Source of the DNA: Croceimicrobium sp965658965 | Lineage (GTDB): Bacteria; Bacteroidota; Bacteroidia; Flavobacteriales; Schleiferiaceae | Direction of reading: 5' to 3' | NCBI GenBank assembly: GCA_965658965.1 | Contig: CBFHVV010000092.1 | Span: 1 to 11,169 of the forward strand | DNA length: 11,169 bases | In this document: one piece after another, positions 1-6,766 of the stretch | How positions within the stretch are numbered: position 1 is the stretch's first letter | How the letters are laid out: every line of letters starts with the position of its first letter | Translations under genes and position numbers: made by a program | The notes under the pieces: generated by a model | What the model was told of the DNA's origin: nothing | Databases searched by the model: none | The model's input: only the letters and a program-made list of their open reading frames with translations

Positions 1-323
1 ATTTGGATATCCCCTAAGAGCAACAGCATTTCTGGGTTAAGAGAGTCAATCTCTCGAAGACGCTGTAGATCGAATATTGCATTTCGTCGATCGCCTTGAT
101 TGTAATTTATTTGAGCGCGCATCAATAAAGCACGAACATTATTTGGTTCTGCTTTTAGTATAATATTAAGTGAGTCCTCTGGACTAGACTTTTCTTGGCT
201 CTGGCTTGTGGTGTTTTCGGTGCTGCTGTTTTTGGGTATATCAGTCTTCTTAGGGGCAGGCTCAGCATTATTACAAGCAAAGGTCAAAACTAATACGGTA
301 AGAAAATATAGGGCTTTCTTCAT
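1..323 (-). CDS. Partial TPR-repeat lipoprotein (N-terminal 107 residues)
   Basis: The reading frame starts with ATG at 323 and runs off the left edge of the window, so only 107 codons are visible. The N-terminus is a short lipoprotein-like signal (MKKALYFLTV, then LTFAC) with the putative lipidated cysteine at residue 17; the lipobox is imperfect because position -3 is T rather than L. A Ser/Thr/Pro/Lys-rich linker (about 20-48) follows. After it come two helix-turn-helix units with TPR spacing: residues 49-78 (AEPNNVRALLMRAQINYNQG) and a second from about 79 (AIFDLQRLREIDSLNPEML). TPR lipoproteins are common scaffolds in the Bacteroidota envelope; the specific role is unknown. The gene is separated from recA by a terminator, so it should be a separate unit. 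A plus-strand reading frame over the same bases is its antisense shadow. Confidence 0.8.
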   Translation of the reverse strand, partial: MKKALYFLTVLVLTFACNNAEPAPKKTDIPKNSSTENTTSQSQEKSSPEDSLNIILKAEPNNVRALLMRAQINYNQGDRRNAIFDLQRLREIDSLNPEMLLLLGDIQ

Positions 324-352
324 AGTGTTATTTCTTGACAAAATATACAGGA

Positions 353-388
353 ATAAAAAAAACCAGGATGATGAATCACCCTGGTTTT
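353..388 (-). terminator. Rho-independent terminator of recA
   Basis: The 9-bp perfect stem pairs 359-367 (AAAACCAGG) with 380-388 (CCTGGTTTT) around a 12-base loop. Read on the minus strand it is followed by a run of eight T. It begins 9 bases after the recA stop codon (397-399), so it ends recA transcription and insulates the lipoprotein gene at 1-323. Confidence 0.88.
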
Positions 389-396
389 ACAGAATT

Positions 397-1392
397 TTAA
401 CTATTTATAGCGGCAACAATTTTGCCTTCGATTTCATCAGATAACTCGGGGTTGTCTTCCAGTAATTGCCTAACAGCATCTCTGCCTTGTCCTAATTTGG
501 TGTCGCCATAGCTAAACCAACTTCCTGCTTTTTTAACAATTTCTTTTTCCACGCCAAGGTCTATTATTTCTCCAATTTTGGAAATTCCACGACCATAAAC
601 GATGTCAAATTCCGCTTGGCGGAAGGGAGGAGCAACCTTGTTTTTTACCACTTTTACTCTAGCGCGGTTACCAGTAACACCATCAGCATCCTTTATTTGA
701 GAAATTCTGCGAATGTCTAAACGTACAGAAGAGTAAAATTTAAGGGCATTTCCACCAGTGGTGGTTTCGGGGTTGCCGAACATTACTCCAATTTTTTCAC
801 GTAATTGGTTAATAAAGATACAGCAGCAATTGGTTTTACTAATTGTTCCCGTTAGTTTTCTTAAGGCTTGTGACATTAACCTAGCCTGAAGGCCCATTTT
901 ACTATCTCCCATTTCTCCTTCAATTTCACTTTTAGGAGTTAAGGCGGCCACGGAGTCAACAATTATTAAGTCGATGGCTCCGGAGCGAATAAGGTTATCG
1001 GTAATTTCTAGGGCTTGCTCGCCATTGTCTGGCTGTGAAATAATAAGCTCTTCGGTGTTGATGCCAAGGTTTTCAGCGTAGGTGCGATCAAAGGCATGTT
1101 CAGCATCAATGAATGCCGCAATGCCACCTTGTTTTTGAACTTCAGCAATAGCATGAAGGGTTAAGGTGGTTTTACCAGAGCTCTCGGGTCCATAAATCTC
1201 TACTACTCTGCCTTTGGGATAACCTCCAACACCCAAGGCAATATCTAAGCCTAGAGATCCGGAGGAAATGGTTGATATTTTTTCCACGGCGGAATCCCCC
1301 ATGCGCATTACGGCGCCTTTTCCGTAGGTTTTATCTAGTTTATCGAGAGTAAGTTGTAAAGCTTTTCTTTTTGCATCTTTCGGGTCGCTCAT
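397..1392 (-). CDS. recA: RecA recombinase
   Basis: RecA (331 residues) is the DNA-dependent ATPase that forms filaments on single-stranded DNA and catalyses strand exchange in recombination and repair. The diagnostic parts are all present: Walker A GPESSGKTT (68-76), catalytic glutamate in FIDAEHAFD (E98), Walker B LIIVD (142-146), loop L1 (about 156-175, EIEGEMGDSKMGLQARLMSQ) and loop L2 (about 195-222, with GNPETTTGGNALKF). The protein is shorter than E. coli RecA (353 residues) mainly because the acidic C-terminal tail is reduced, as is usual in Bacteroidota. The ATG at 1392 gives the expected N-terminus. No Shine-Dalgarno motif precedes it. A promoter (1418-1451) and a terminator (353-388) make it monocistronic. 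No E. coli-type LexA box (CTG-N10-CAG) is visible upstream, in line with the lack of a classical LexA in many Bacteroidota. Confidence 0.98.
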   Translation of the reverse strand: MSDPKDAKRKALQLTLDKLDKTYGKGAVMRMGDSAVEKISTISSGSLGLDIALGVGGYPKGRVVEIYGPESSGKTTLTLHAIAEVQKQGGIAAFIDAEHAFDRTYAENLGINTEELIISQPDNGEQALEITDNLIRSGAIDLIIVDSVAALTPKSEIEGEMGDSKMGLQARLMSQALRKLTGTISKTNCCCIFINQLREKIGVMFGNPETTTGGNALKFYSSVRLDIRRISQIKDADGVTGNRARVKVVKNKVAPPFRQAEFDIVYGRGISKIGEIIDLGVEKEIVKKAGSWFSYGDTKLGQGRDAVRQLLEDNPELSDEIEGKIVAAINS

Positions 1393-1417
1393 GTGTCGGA
1401 TCTTAAATTTTGGAGGA

Positions 1418-1451
1418 CAAATATAGCCATCCGGATTCGGCTTTGATTCAA
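1418..1451 (-). promoter_or_regulatory. Putative recA promoter (Bacteroidota type)
   Basis: On the minus strand the -7 element TATATTTG (1418-1425) matches the Bacteroidota consensus TAnnTTTG exactly. A TTG (1449-1451) lies 23 bases upstream, at the long end of the accepted spacing. The predicted transcript start is about 20 bases before the recA ATG. The -33 TTG sits in the T-run of the preceding gene's terminator. Confidence 0.55.
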
Positions 1452-1484
1452 AAAAAAAGACTTACTCGTTTAAAAGTAAGTCTT
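1449..1484 (-). terminator. Rho-independent terminator of the 85-residue gene
   Basis: The 9-bp perfect stem pairs 1457-1465 (AAGACTTAC) with 1476-1484 (GTAAGTCTT) around a 10-base loop. On the minus strand a run of about eight T follows. It lies about 30 bases after the stop codon at 1513, so this gene and recA are separately transcribed although they are adjacent on one strand. Confidence 0.88.
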
Positions 1485-1512
1485 AATTGATTATTTCAGT
1501 TTAGAACTTGGC

Positions 1513-1770
1513 TTAGTCTTTTAACTCAACCGTTTTCCCGCTTTTTGCTTCCAGCATTTCACGTAATCTTTCGATTTCTGCTGATGAACGATTGCTGATT
1601 TCTTCTTGAAATGAAGTGGTAATGTCCTCTAATTCTTCCCCACTAAAGTGAGAAAAGAAATGAACGGAAAAGGCAGTCTTCAAACCACGATCTCCTCTTA
1701 CAGAAATCTGTTCTTTTAAATACTGCGCGACTTGTTTTGGCGTATACGCCGATTTAGGTACTCTAGACAT
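1513..1770 (-). CDS. Small hypothetical protein, 85 residues
   Basis: I do not recognise a family. The protein is short, soluble and charged, with no signal peptide or membrane segment. The N-terminal half (residues 10-30, TPKQVAQYLKEQISVRGDRG) looks helical with a basic turn. The middle is aromatic and His-rich (VHFFSHFSGEEL, about 36-47). The C-terminal third is a Glu/Lys/Arg-rich amphipathic helix (about 62-76, SAEIERLREMLEAKSG). That the gene is real is supported by its own downstream terminator, a TAnnTTTG-type promoter element (1828-1835) and a hairpin in its leader. The ATG at 1770 is the first in frame. It is divergent from yifB, with 148 bases between the start codons. Neither a nucleic-acid-binding role nor a role with recA can be shown from sequence. 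Confidence 0.75.
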   Translation of the reverse strand: MSRVPKSAYTPKQVAQYLKEQISVRGDRGLKTAFSVHFFSHFSGEELEDITTSFQEEISNRSSAEIERLREMLEAKSGKTVELKD

Positions 1771-1794
1771 GTATTAAGTGTAATTAAATTAAAT

Positions 1795-1820
1795 ATTTAA
1801 ATGGCCCTCTCCATTTAAAT
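1795..1820. repeat. Perfect 10-bp inverted repeat (hairpin or operator) upstream of the 85-residue gene
   Basis: ATTTAAATGG (1795-1804) and CCATTTAAAT (1811-1820) are exact reverse complements around the 6-base spacer CCCTCT. The element lies 8-24 bases downstream of the putative -7 element at 1828-1835 and 25-50 bases upstream of the ATG. It is therefore placed to be a 5'-end mRNA hairpin or a repressor site. It has no adjoining T-run of terminator type. Confidence 0.6.
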
Positions 1821-1827
1821 ACAGCTG

Positions 1828-1835
1828 CAAATTTA
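1828..1835 (-). promoter_or_regulatory. Putative -7 element of the 85-residue gene
   Basis: TAAATTTG on the minus strand fits TAnnTTTG exactly, 58 bases before the ATG at 1770. No TTG is found 17-23 bases upstream (the nearest is about 33 away), so this is half of a promoter at best. Confidence 0.35.
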
Positions 1836-1918
1836 TATAATTTCGATAATAATTCTAAATATAAAAGACAAACTATTCGTTGAATTTATTTAGGCCTTTT
1901 TAACTAAACCTGATTTAC

Positions 1919-3457
1919 ATGCTTATTAAAACCTACAGTAGCGCCGTCTATGGTGTTGATGCTTCGACAATTACAGTAGAAATAAATATCGACCAAGGAG
2001 TTAATTTCTATTTAGTTGGCTTGCCAGATTCTGCGATAAAAGAGAGCCAACATAGAATTGTAGCAGCGCTGAAAAACAATAACTTTCGGTGGCCAGGGTT
2101 TAGAATTACGGTTAATTTGGCGCCAGCAGATATAAGAAAGGAAGGCTCTGCTTATGATTTGCCTATTGCAATTGGTATTCTGGCAGCCTCAGATCAAGTT
2201 TTTTTTAAAGATTTAGACACCTTTGTTATCGTCGGAGAGTTATCATTAGATGGCGGCTTAATGCCAGTTAATGGGGTTTTAGCAATCGCACTTCAAGCAA
2301 AAAAAGATGGCTACACCGCTTTGATTTTACCTGCTGTAAACGCGAGAGAAGCGGCAATTGTAGAAGGAATAGAGGTTTATGCGGCCGAGGATTTAAAAGA
2401 GACGGTGGAAATATTAAGTGCAAAGGAAAACTTTAAACCTATTAAAGTTGATTCAAAAAAAGAATTTAAAGTCCATTTAGAAAACCCGACAATTGATTTT
2501 TCTGAAGTAAAGGGACAAGAAAACATTAAAAGAGCATTAGAAATTGCGGCGGCTGGAGGACATAACGTTCTTTTAATAGGTCCTCCCGGGGCTGGAAAGA
2601 CCATGCTGGCGAAGCGAATGCCCACAATATTACCACCATTAAGTTTAAATGAAGCCTTAGAAACGACTAAGGTGCATTCTATTGCTGGAAAATTGGGTAA
2701 AAATGCAAGTATTGTAGCGCAGAGGCCTTTTCGTTCTCCGCATCATTCTATTAGTGATGTCGCCCTGGTTGGGGGAGGAAGTTTTCCGCAACCTGGTGAG
2801 ATTTCGCTTGCTAATAATGGAATTTTATTTTTAGATGAATTGCCCGAATTTAAACGTACTGTCTTAGAGGTAATGCGTCAGCCAATGGAGGATCGAAAGG
2901 TTACGGTAAGCAGAGCCCGACTATCCGTAGATTTTCCTGCAAGCTTTATGTTAGTGGCTTCTATGAATCCCTGCCCTTGCGGTTATTATAATCATCCCAA
3001 TAAAGAATGTGTTTGTGCGCCTGGAATGGTACAAAAGTATTTGAACAAAATCTCGGGGCCATTATTAGATCGTATCGATCTTCATGTTGAGGTTACGCCA
3101 GTAGGAATTGAAGAAATATCTTCTAAGCAATTGGCCGAAAAGAGTGAAGTTATAAGAAAACGAGTCATTGATGCTCGTGATATTCAAAATAGCCGCTTTT
3201 CAAGTTTAGAGGGTATCTATGCTAATGCACAGATGGAGTCTAAGCAATTGCGTCAAGTCTGTGAATTATCACAGGAAGGAATGGATCTGTTAAGATCTGC
3301 GATCGAAAAGTTGAACTTAAGTGGTCGCGCTTATGATCGTATTCTTAAGGTGGCGCGAACCATCGCAGATCTTGATAATAGTAGAGATATTCTACCTAAT
3401 CATCTAGCGGAAGCGGTGCAATACCGAAGCTTAGATCGCGAAAGTTGGATTAATTGA
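1919..3457 (+). CDS. yifB: YifB/ComM-type Mg-chelatase-like AAA+ ATPase
   Basis: The protein (512 residues) has the full architecture and usual length of the YifB/ComM family. Residues 1-170 form the N-terminal subdomain (YGVDASTITVEINIDQGVNFYLVGLPD, then the family signature with NLAPADIRKEGSAYDLPIA at 66-84). An AAA+ module follows with Walker A GPPGAGKT (221-228), Walker B ILFLDE (302-307), a CxC...CxC metal-binding set (C352, C354, C364, C366) and a probable arginine finger in GPLLDRIDLH (R385). The C-terminal domain is from about 405. In Vibrio, ComM is a hexameric helicase that extends branch migration during integration of transformed DNA; a similar role here is inferred from family only. 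It is divergent from the recA-side genes and 63 bases before the TraB/GumN gene. I found no clear TAnnTTTG promoter in the 148 bases upstream. Confidence 0.95.
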   Translation: MLIKTYSSAVYGVDASTITVEINIDQGVNFYLVGLPDSAIKESQHRIVAALKNNNFRWPGFRITVNLAPADIRKEGSAYDLPIAIGILAASDQVFFKDLDTFVIVGELSLDGGLMPVNGVLAIALQAKKDGYTALILPAVNAREAAIVEGIEVYAAEDLKETVEILSAKENFKPIKVDSKKEFKVHLENPTIDFSEVKGQENIKRALEIAAAGGHNVLLIGPPGAGKTMLAKRMPTILPPLSLNEALETTKVHSIAGKLGKNASIVAQRPFRSPHHSISDVALVGGGSFPQPGEISLANNGILFLDELPEFKRTVLEVMRQPMEDRKVTVSRARLSVDFPASFMLVASMNPCPCGYYNHPNKECVCAPGMVQKYLNKISGPLLDRIDLHVEVTPVGIEEISSKQLAEKSEVIRKRVIDARDIQNSRFSSLEGIYANAQMESKQLRQVCELSQEGMDLLRSAIEKLNLSGRAYDRILKVARTIADLDNSRDILPNHLAEAVQYRSLDRESWIN

Positions 3458-3520
3458 TATTTTTTTTCAATGATTGTAATTTTCATGGCTCTTATCTAAC
3501 AGATAGGGTAAATTTAGATT

Positions 3521-4399
3521 ATGAAAAAAGCACTAGCACTTCTCTTTGTTACCTTTAGTTTTTTAAACATCTCTGCGCAAAGCCAAGATGAAAAGTCCCT
3601 ACTTTGGGAAATTTCGGGTCCAGATGAAAGAATTTCATATCTCTTTGGAACCTATCACCTCCTTGGTTCGGATTATATCAAACAAAAGCCAAAGTTAGAT
3701 TCCGTATTTCAAGGATCTCAGACTGTTATTGTGGAAACGGTTATGGACTCTAGTCAATTAGCACAGCTCTCTATGCAGTCATTTATGGCGCAGTCTATTG
3801 AGGATATGGCAGATTCGGCAGACTACGCACTTATTAAAGAGGAACTTGAGCCTATCGCCGGAGCTCCTATGGCGCTATTAAATAATATGAAACCTGTCGC
3901 TTTAGCAACGATTATTAGTTTGCAGCTTGCGCAAGAAGCGACTCCTGATACTTTTCTTTTTAGTGGACAACCGATAGACTTATTTTTTGCTGCAGAAGCT
4001 CAACGAAAAGCTAAAAACTTAGTTCCTCTAGAGTCTATGCAAGAGCAAGCTGATATGCTTTTGAATAGTGAAACGGTAGAGGAACAATTAGAAGGTCTGA
4101 TTTATATTCTTCGGGAAAAGAAAGAAACTAAGCAGATGACAGAGAAAACTATAAGGGCTTATATGGAGCAAGACCTACTAGCGATGATAGCGATTTCTGA
4201 GGATCAAGCTGATGAAATGGGGGATATGAAGGTCTTGATTGATGACCGCAATATAGCATGGATCCCTAAATTAAAACCACATTTAGAGGAAGGTCAGACC
4301 TTTATTGCAGTAGGCGCTCTGCATTTGCCCGGCGAGTTTGGCTTGATAGAACTACTACGAAAAGAAGGCTTTTCTGTGAAAGCCCTGTCCATAAAATAA
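3521..4399 (+). CDS. Secreted TraB/GumN-family protein
   Basis: This 292-residue protein begins with a signal peptide (MKKALALLFVTFSFLNISA, cleavage probably after A19 before Q20). The mature part fits the TraB/GumN (PF01963) family: LLWEISGPDERISYLFGTYHLL carries the first GxxH (G43-H46), VETVMD supplies a conserved glutamate (E72), the RN pair is in DDRNIAW (R243, N244), and a second GxxH is in VGALHLPG (G265-H268). Members related to TIKI proteins are proposed metal-dependent proteases, but most bacterial GumN-like proteins are uncharacterised. The gene starts 63 bases after yifB. The next gene, a sigma factor, begins 8 bases after its stop, so it is probably the first gene of a three-gene operon. 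A 7-bp hairpin with a 3-base loop (3491-3507) lies just upstream of the start; its role is unclear. Confidence 0.88.
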   Translation: MKKALALLFVTFSFLNISAQSQDEKSLLWEISGPDERISYLFGTYHLLGSDYIKQKPKLDSVFQGSQTVIVETVMDSSQLAQLSMQSFMAQSIEDMADSADYALIKEELEPIAGAPMALLNNMKPVALATIISLQLAQEATPDTFLFSGQPIDLFFAAEAQRKAKNLVPLESMQEQADMLLNSETVEEQLEGLIYILREKKETKQMTEKTIRAYMEQDLLAMIAISEDQADEMGDMKVLIDDRNIAWIPKLKPHLEEGQTFIAVGALHLPGEFGLIELLRKEGFSVKALSIK

Positions 4400-4407
4400 A
4401 TTCTCTG

Positions 4408-4896
4408 GTGCTGGAAGATTTGGAAAACAAGTTCGTTGCCTTGCTAGAAGAGAATGCGGGTATTATCTATAAGGTCACCAGAATTTACGCACGAAATAGT
4501 GATGATTCGGATGATCTGCGTCAAGAAGTAATTTACCAAGCTTGGAAATCTTATCCTCGCTTCAAGGGTGAAAGCAAATTTTCGACCTGGCTCTATAAGA
4601 TAGCATTAAATACAGCTTTAACCCATAAGGCGAAAGAGGAGAAAAGAAAGTCCGTGCCTGACCAATCGCCAATTACTAGTAAAGAAACACTTGGTGAATC
4701 TAAGGAGTTGATAATAAATAATATACGTCAGTTTAATGATGCGGAGAAATTAATTATAATGTTGCATCTCGATGGTTATTCTAATGAGGAGATAGCTCTT
4801 ATTGCAGGAATAAGTAAAAACCACACCGCGGTGAAGTTGCACCGAATAAAGGAAAAATTAGCACAGAATCTTAAAGAGAAGACGAATGGAAATTAA
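4408..4896 (+). CDS. ECF-type RNA polymerase sigma factor (GTG start)
   Basis: This 162-residue protein has sigma-70 region 2 at about 10-76 (SDDLRQEVIYQAWKSYPRFKG, then the WLYKIALNTAL helix that contacts the -10 element) and region 4 at about 107-155 (DAEKLIIMLHLDGYSNEEIA, followed by an HTH with GISKNHTAVKLHRIKEKL). It lacks regions 1 and 3, which defines an ECF (group IV) sigma factor. The start is GTG at 4408, 8 bases after the TraB/GumN stop; no in-frame ATG lies nearby and the residues right after GTG already read as the family's N-terminus. Its 3' end overlaps the next gene by 11 bases, implying translational coupling. The tight arrangement suggests that this sigma factor controls, or is controlled by, its operon partners. 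Confidence 0.93.
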   Translation: MLEDLENKFVALLEENAGIIYKVTRIYARNSDDSDDLRQEVIYQAWKSYPRFKGESKFSTWLYKIALNTALTHKAKEEKRKSVPDQSPITSKETLGESKELIINNIRQFNDAEKLIIMLHLDGYSNEEIALIAGISKNHTAVKLHRIKEKLAQNLKEKTNGN

Positions 4897-5485
4897 ATCC
4901 TCTTGGCAAGAATTGGATCAAGAGAAGAATCTCTTGGCTAAAGGAGACATTGCTAAAGGCATGAAACTTAAAAAGGAAGATGTAATACGCAAGCTTAATA
5001 GAAGACTCGCCTGGAAAATTGCTTTTACCGCGATTTTTAGCCCATTCTACTTTGTAGCAATTTATTTCGTGGCTTCCTTAGTGGGTAAAGCTTTGTTTGC
5101 GCTTATTGGTCTTTTTCATATTGTAGGACTAGTATTCTTTATTAATCAGTATCGTATTGCTAAAGCCTTTGACCCTGGTAAAATGAGTGTGAAGCAGACA
5201 TTGCAAGGGTATTTAGAGAATATCCATAAAACGCTTCGCTTAGAGGAAGGCCTTAGTTTATATATTTATCCCTTTGCGGGAACAGCAGGATATATTTTTA
5301 AGTTATCAAATACAGGAACCCTTGATAAGGCCTTGGAAAGTCCAGTTACTTGGTATATTTTAATTGCTTGCTTAGTAGTAATGACGCCATTGGCGCACTA
5401 TATAACTAAATGGCTAAACCGTAAAACATTTAAAGCTTATACCGATCTCTTAGAACAGAGGTTGTTAGAGTTAGATGAAAATTAG
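4886..5485 (+). CDS. Multi-pass membrane protein, possible anti-sigma partner
   Basis: The 199-residue protein has a charged cytoplasmic N-terminus (about 1-42), two strong membrane segments (about 43-65 and 67-86), a weaker hydrophobic stretch (about 122-138) and a further strong segment (about 153-174). It ends in a charged tail (TFKAYTDLLEQRLLELDEN). No domain is recognisable. Its start overlaps the sigma-factor gene by 11 bases. In Bacteroidota a gene directly after an ECF sigma factor is often its membrane anti-sigma factor, so a regulatory partner is the leading inference, but no zinc-anti-sigma HxxxCxxC motif is present. Its TAG stop shares bases with the stop of the convergent gene. 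Alternative: a membrane protein simply co-expressed with the sigma factor. Confidence 0.8.
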   Translation: MEIKSSWQELDQEKNLLAKGDIAKGMKLKKEDVIRKLNRRLAWKIAFTAIFSPFYFVAIYFVASLVGKALFALIGLFHIVGLVFFINQYRIAKAFDPGKMSVKQTLQGYLENIHKTLRLEEGLSLYIYPFAGTAGYIFKLSNTGTLDKALESPVTWYILIACLVVMTPLAHYITKWLNRKTFKAYTDLLEQRLLELDEN

Positions 5486-6093
5486 AAGAGGCCTCTAACT
5501 TTTGGGTCTGGGGCGTTTTTTGTCCACTCAAGTGGTCCGTCACAGGCAATCTCTATCATCATAGTTTCTCTGCGATCCCCGAAATACTGCATCAAGGTTT
5601 TTTTCCAATAATCGTAATTCTCATCGTCGTAATACTTGCAATCGTAATTACAAAAAATAATATTTTGCTTATTAATTAAGATGATGGTAGGGGTAGCGTA
5701 TTGATAAGTTCTTACTGGCCTAGCGGCTCTAATAGTCTTGCCCTCAATAAAGTTATCCATCCAGTTTTTTAAAGCATACTGACGATCTAACTCCGTCTCA
5801 TAGAAGTAAAAGTTAAAATAGATTTTTCTTTCGGTAGTGTATCCAAGCTTATTTTCAAATTCTTCTTTGCTCTCTAAGCGGAATTTGTCGCTCCACATGA
5901 AAATTTCATCTTCTAATCCGCCAATTTCACGCTTGGGAATATTCAAATAATCTTTTTCGTGACTATCTGCATGTTCATTTAAGAATAATTTAATCTGACT
6001 TTTCAGACTGTCACTAAGTTCCTCAGTTTTTTGCCCCCGGCTAAAAAAAGACGCACAAATAGCGAGTACAAAAAGGCTAATGCGTAAGTTCAT
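5482..6093 (-). CDS. Small secreted protein of unknown function, 203 residues
   Basis: The N-terminus is a classical signal peptide (MNLRISLFVLAICASFFSRG) with probable cleavage before Q21; C13 does not sit in a good lipobox. The mature protein is acidic and rich in aromatic residues, with a Tyr/Asp-rich stretch (about 153-162) next to a cysteine pair (C148, C152) and a third cysteine at C184. I recognise no family. It ends convergently with the membrane-protein gene, sharing 4 bases (5482-5485). It starts 78 bases downstream of the zinc-ribbon-like gene, with no clear terminator between, so it may be read from that gene's promoter. The cysteines could form a disulfide or bind metal after export. 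Confidence 0.75.
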   Translation of the reverse strand: MNLRISLFVLAICASFFSRGQKTEELSDSLKSQIKLFLNEHADSHEKDYLNIPKREIGGLEDEIFMWSDKFRLESKEEFENKLGYTTERKIYFNFYFYETELDRQYALKNWMDNFIEGKTIRAARPVRTYQYATPTIILINKQNIIFCNYDCKYYDDENYDYWKKTLMQYFGDRRETMMIEIACDGPLEWTKNAPDPKVRGLF

Positions 6094-6171
6094 ATTTTAA
6101 ATTATTTAGAAGTTAAAACAAAGGTCATCAATATTTTATTGTCTGCCGGAGATCTACCACAATTTAAGAGC

Positions 6172-6720
6172 TTAAATAGGAAGCCAATCTCCTTGTTTGA
6201 TTAGGGTTTTTAGCTCGGGTGGCCAATCCAAATTGTTTTCGGTAAAACGCTCTAATTCGTCTCTGCTTTTAGCGGAAAGTAGCTCCTGAATTTCATCTAA
6301 TATTAGGTCACTTATAAAAATGGGTGTGTCCATCAGTTTATCCCCACTACAGATGGCAATTACTTGATAGTCATTAGATAGCGATAAGTCATGTCCACTT
6401 AAGGTACATTGTCGCTGCTTATAACGATCTTCAGGGCTCAATCCAGAAAGGGCTAAAGCAGTTAATTTCTCTTGCATGAATGAATCAATATTTTTGCGCG
6501 ACTCTAGGCTAAGTTCGGCCCGCGCGCTCTCCATACAAGGCATACATAAGGCAAAATCGAAAAGAACCTGAGGCTTAGCTTGGTGGGGATAATTTTTATA
6601 GACTTTTTGGATGCCATAACTTTCAACAGTGCTCAAATCTATTGCACAAACTTTACAATGCTGATGTGGCTTCTGCTTATCTTCGGAAAAAAGGCTTGAG
6701 GGTATTATTCTTTCATCCAT
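6172..6720 (-). CDS. Hypothetical cytoplasmic protein with two CxxC pairs (zinc-ribbon-like)
   Basis: The 182-residue protein has no signal peptide or membrane segment. Its N-terminal third carries two CxxC knuckles, C22-C25 (QHCKVCAIDL) and C59-C62 (ALCMPCMESAR), spaced as in a four-cysteine zinc ribbon. A third patch (CTLSGHDL, C105 and H110) and a single C124 follow. The C-terminal part is mostly helical and acidic (SDLILDEIQELLSAKSRDELERF) and ends in LIKQGDWLPI. I do not recognise the family. Its ATG at 6720 lies 46 bases after the stop of the histidine-kinase gene on the same strand, with no terminator between, so the two are probably co-transcribed; a link to that kinase is inference only. 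Confidence 0.75.
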   Translation of the reverse strand: MDERIIPSSLFSEDKQKPHQHCKVCAIDLSTVESYGIQKVYKNYPHQAKPQVLFDFALCMPCMESARAELSLESRKNIDSFMQEKLTALALSGLSPEDRYKQRQCTLSGHDLSLSNDYQVIAICSGDKLMDTPIFISDLILDEIQELLSAKSRDELERFTENNLDWPPELKTLIKQGDWLPI

Positions 6721-6766
6721 GGTAATGGGATTAAATCAGTGCACGATTATTTTAGTGACGTGCTTA

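Noticed and set aside
208..444. Plus-strand 78-codon frame with hydrophobic start
   Set aside because: It lies antisense to the lipoprotein signal region and runs through the recA terminator into the 3' end of recA; its apparent membrane segment is the complement of the lipoprotein signal and linker.
1393..1512. LexA/SOS box upstream of recA
   Set aside because: No CTG-N10-CAG or gram-positive-type SOS palindrome is visible in the recA upstream region.
2377..2625. Minus-strand 82-codon frame within yifB
   Set aside because: It is entirely antisense to the Walker A region of a clear yifB gene and has no signals of its own.
3509..3516. TAAATTTA as a -7 promoter element for the TraB/GumN gene
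   Set aside because: It ends in A rather than G and would place the transcript start at or within the start codon at 3521.
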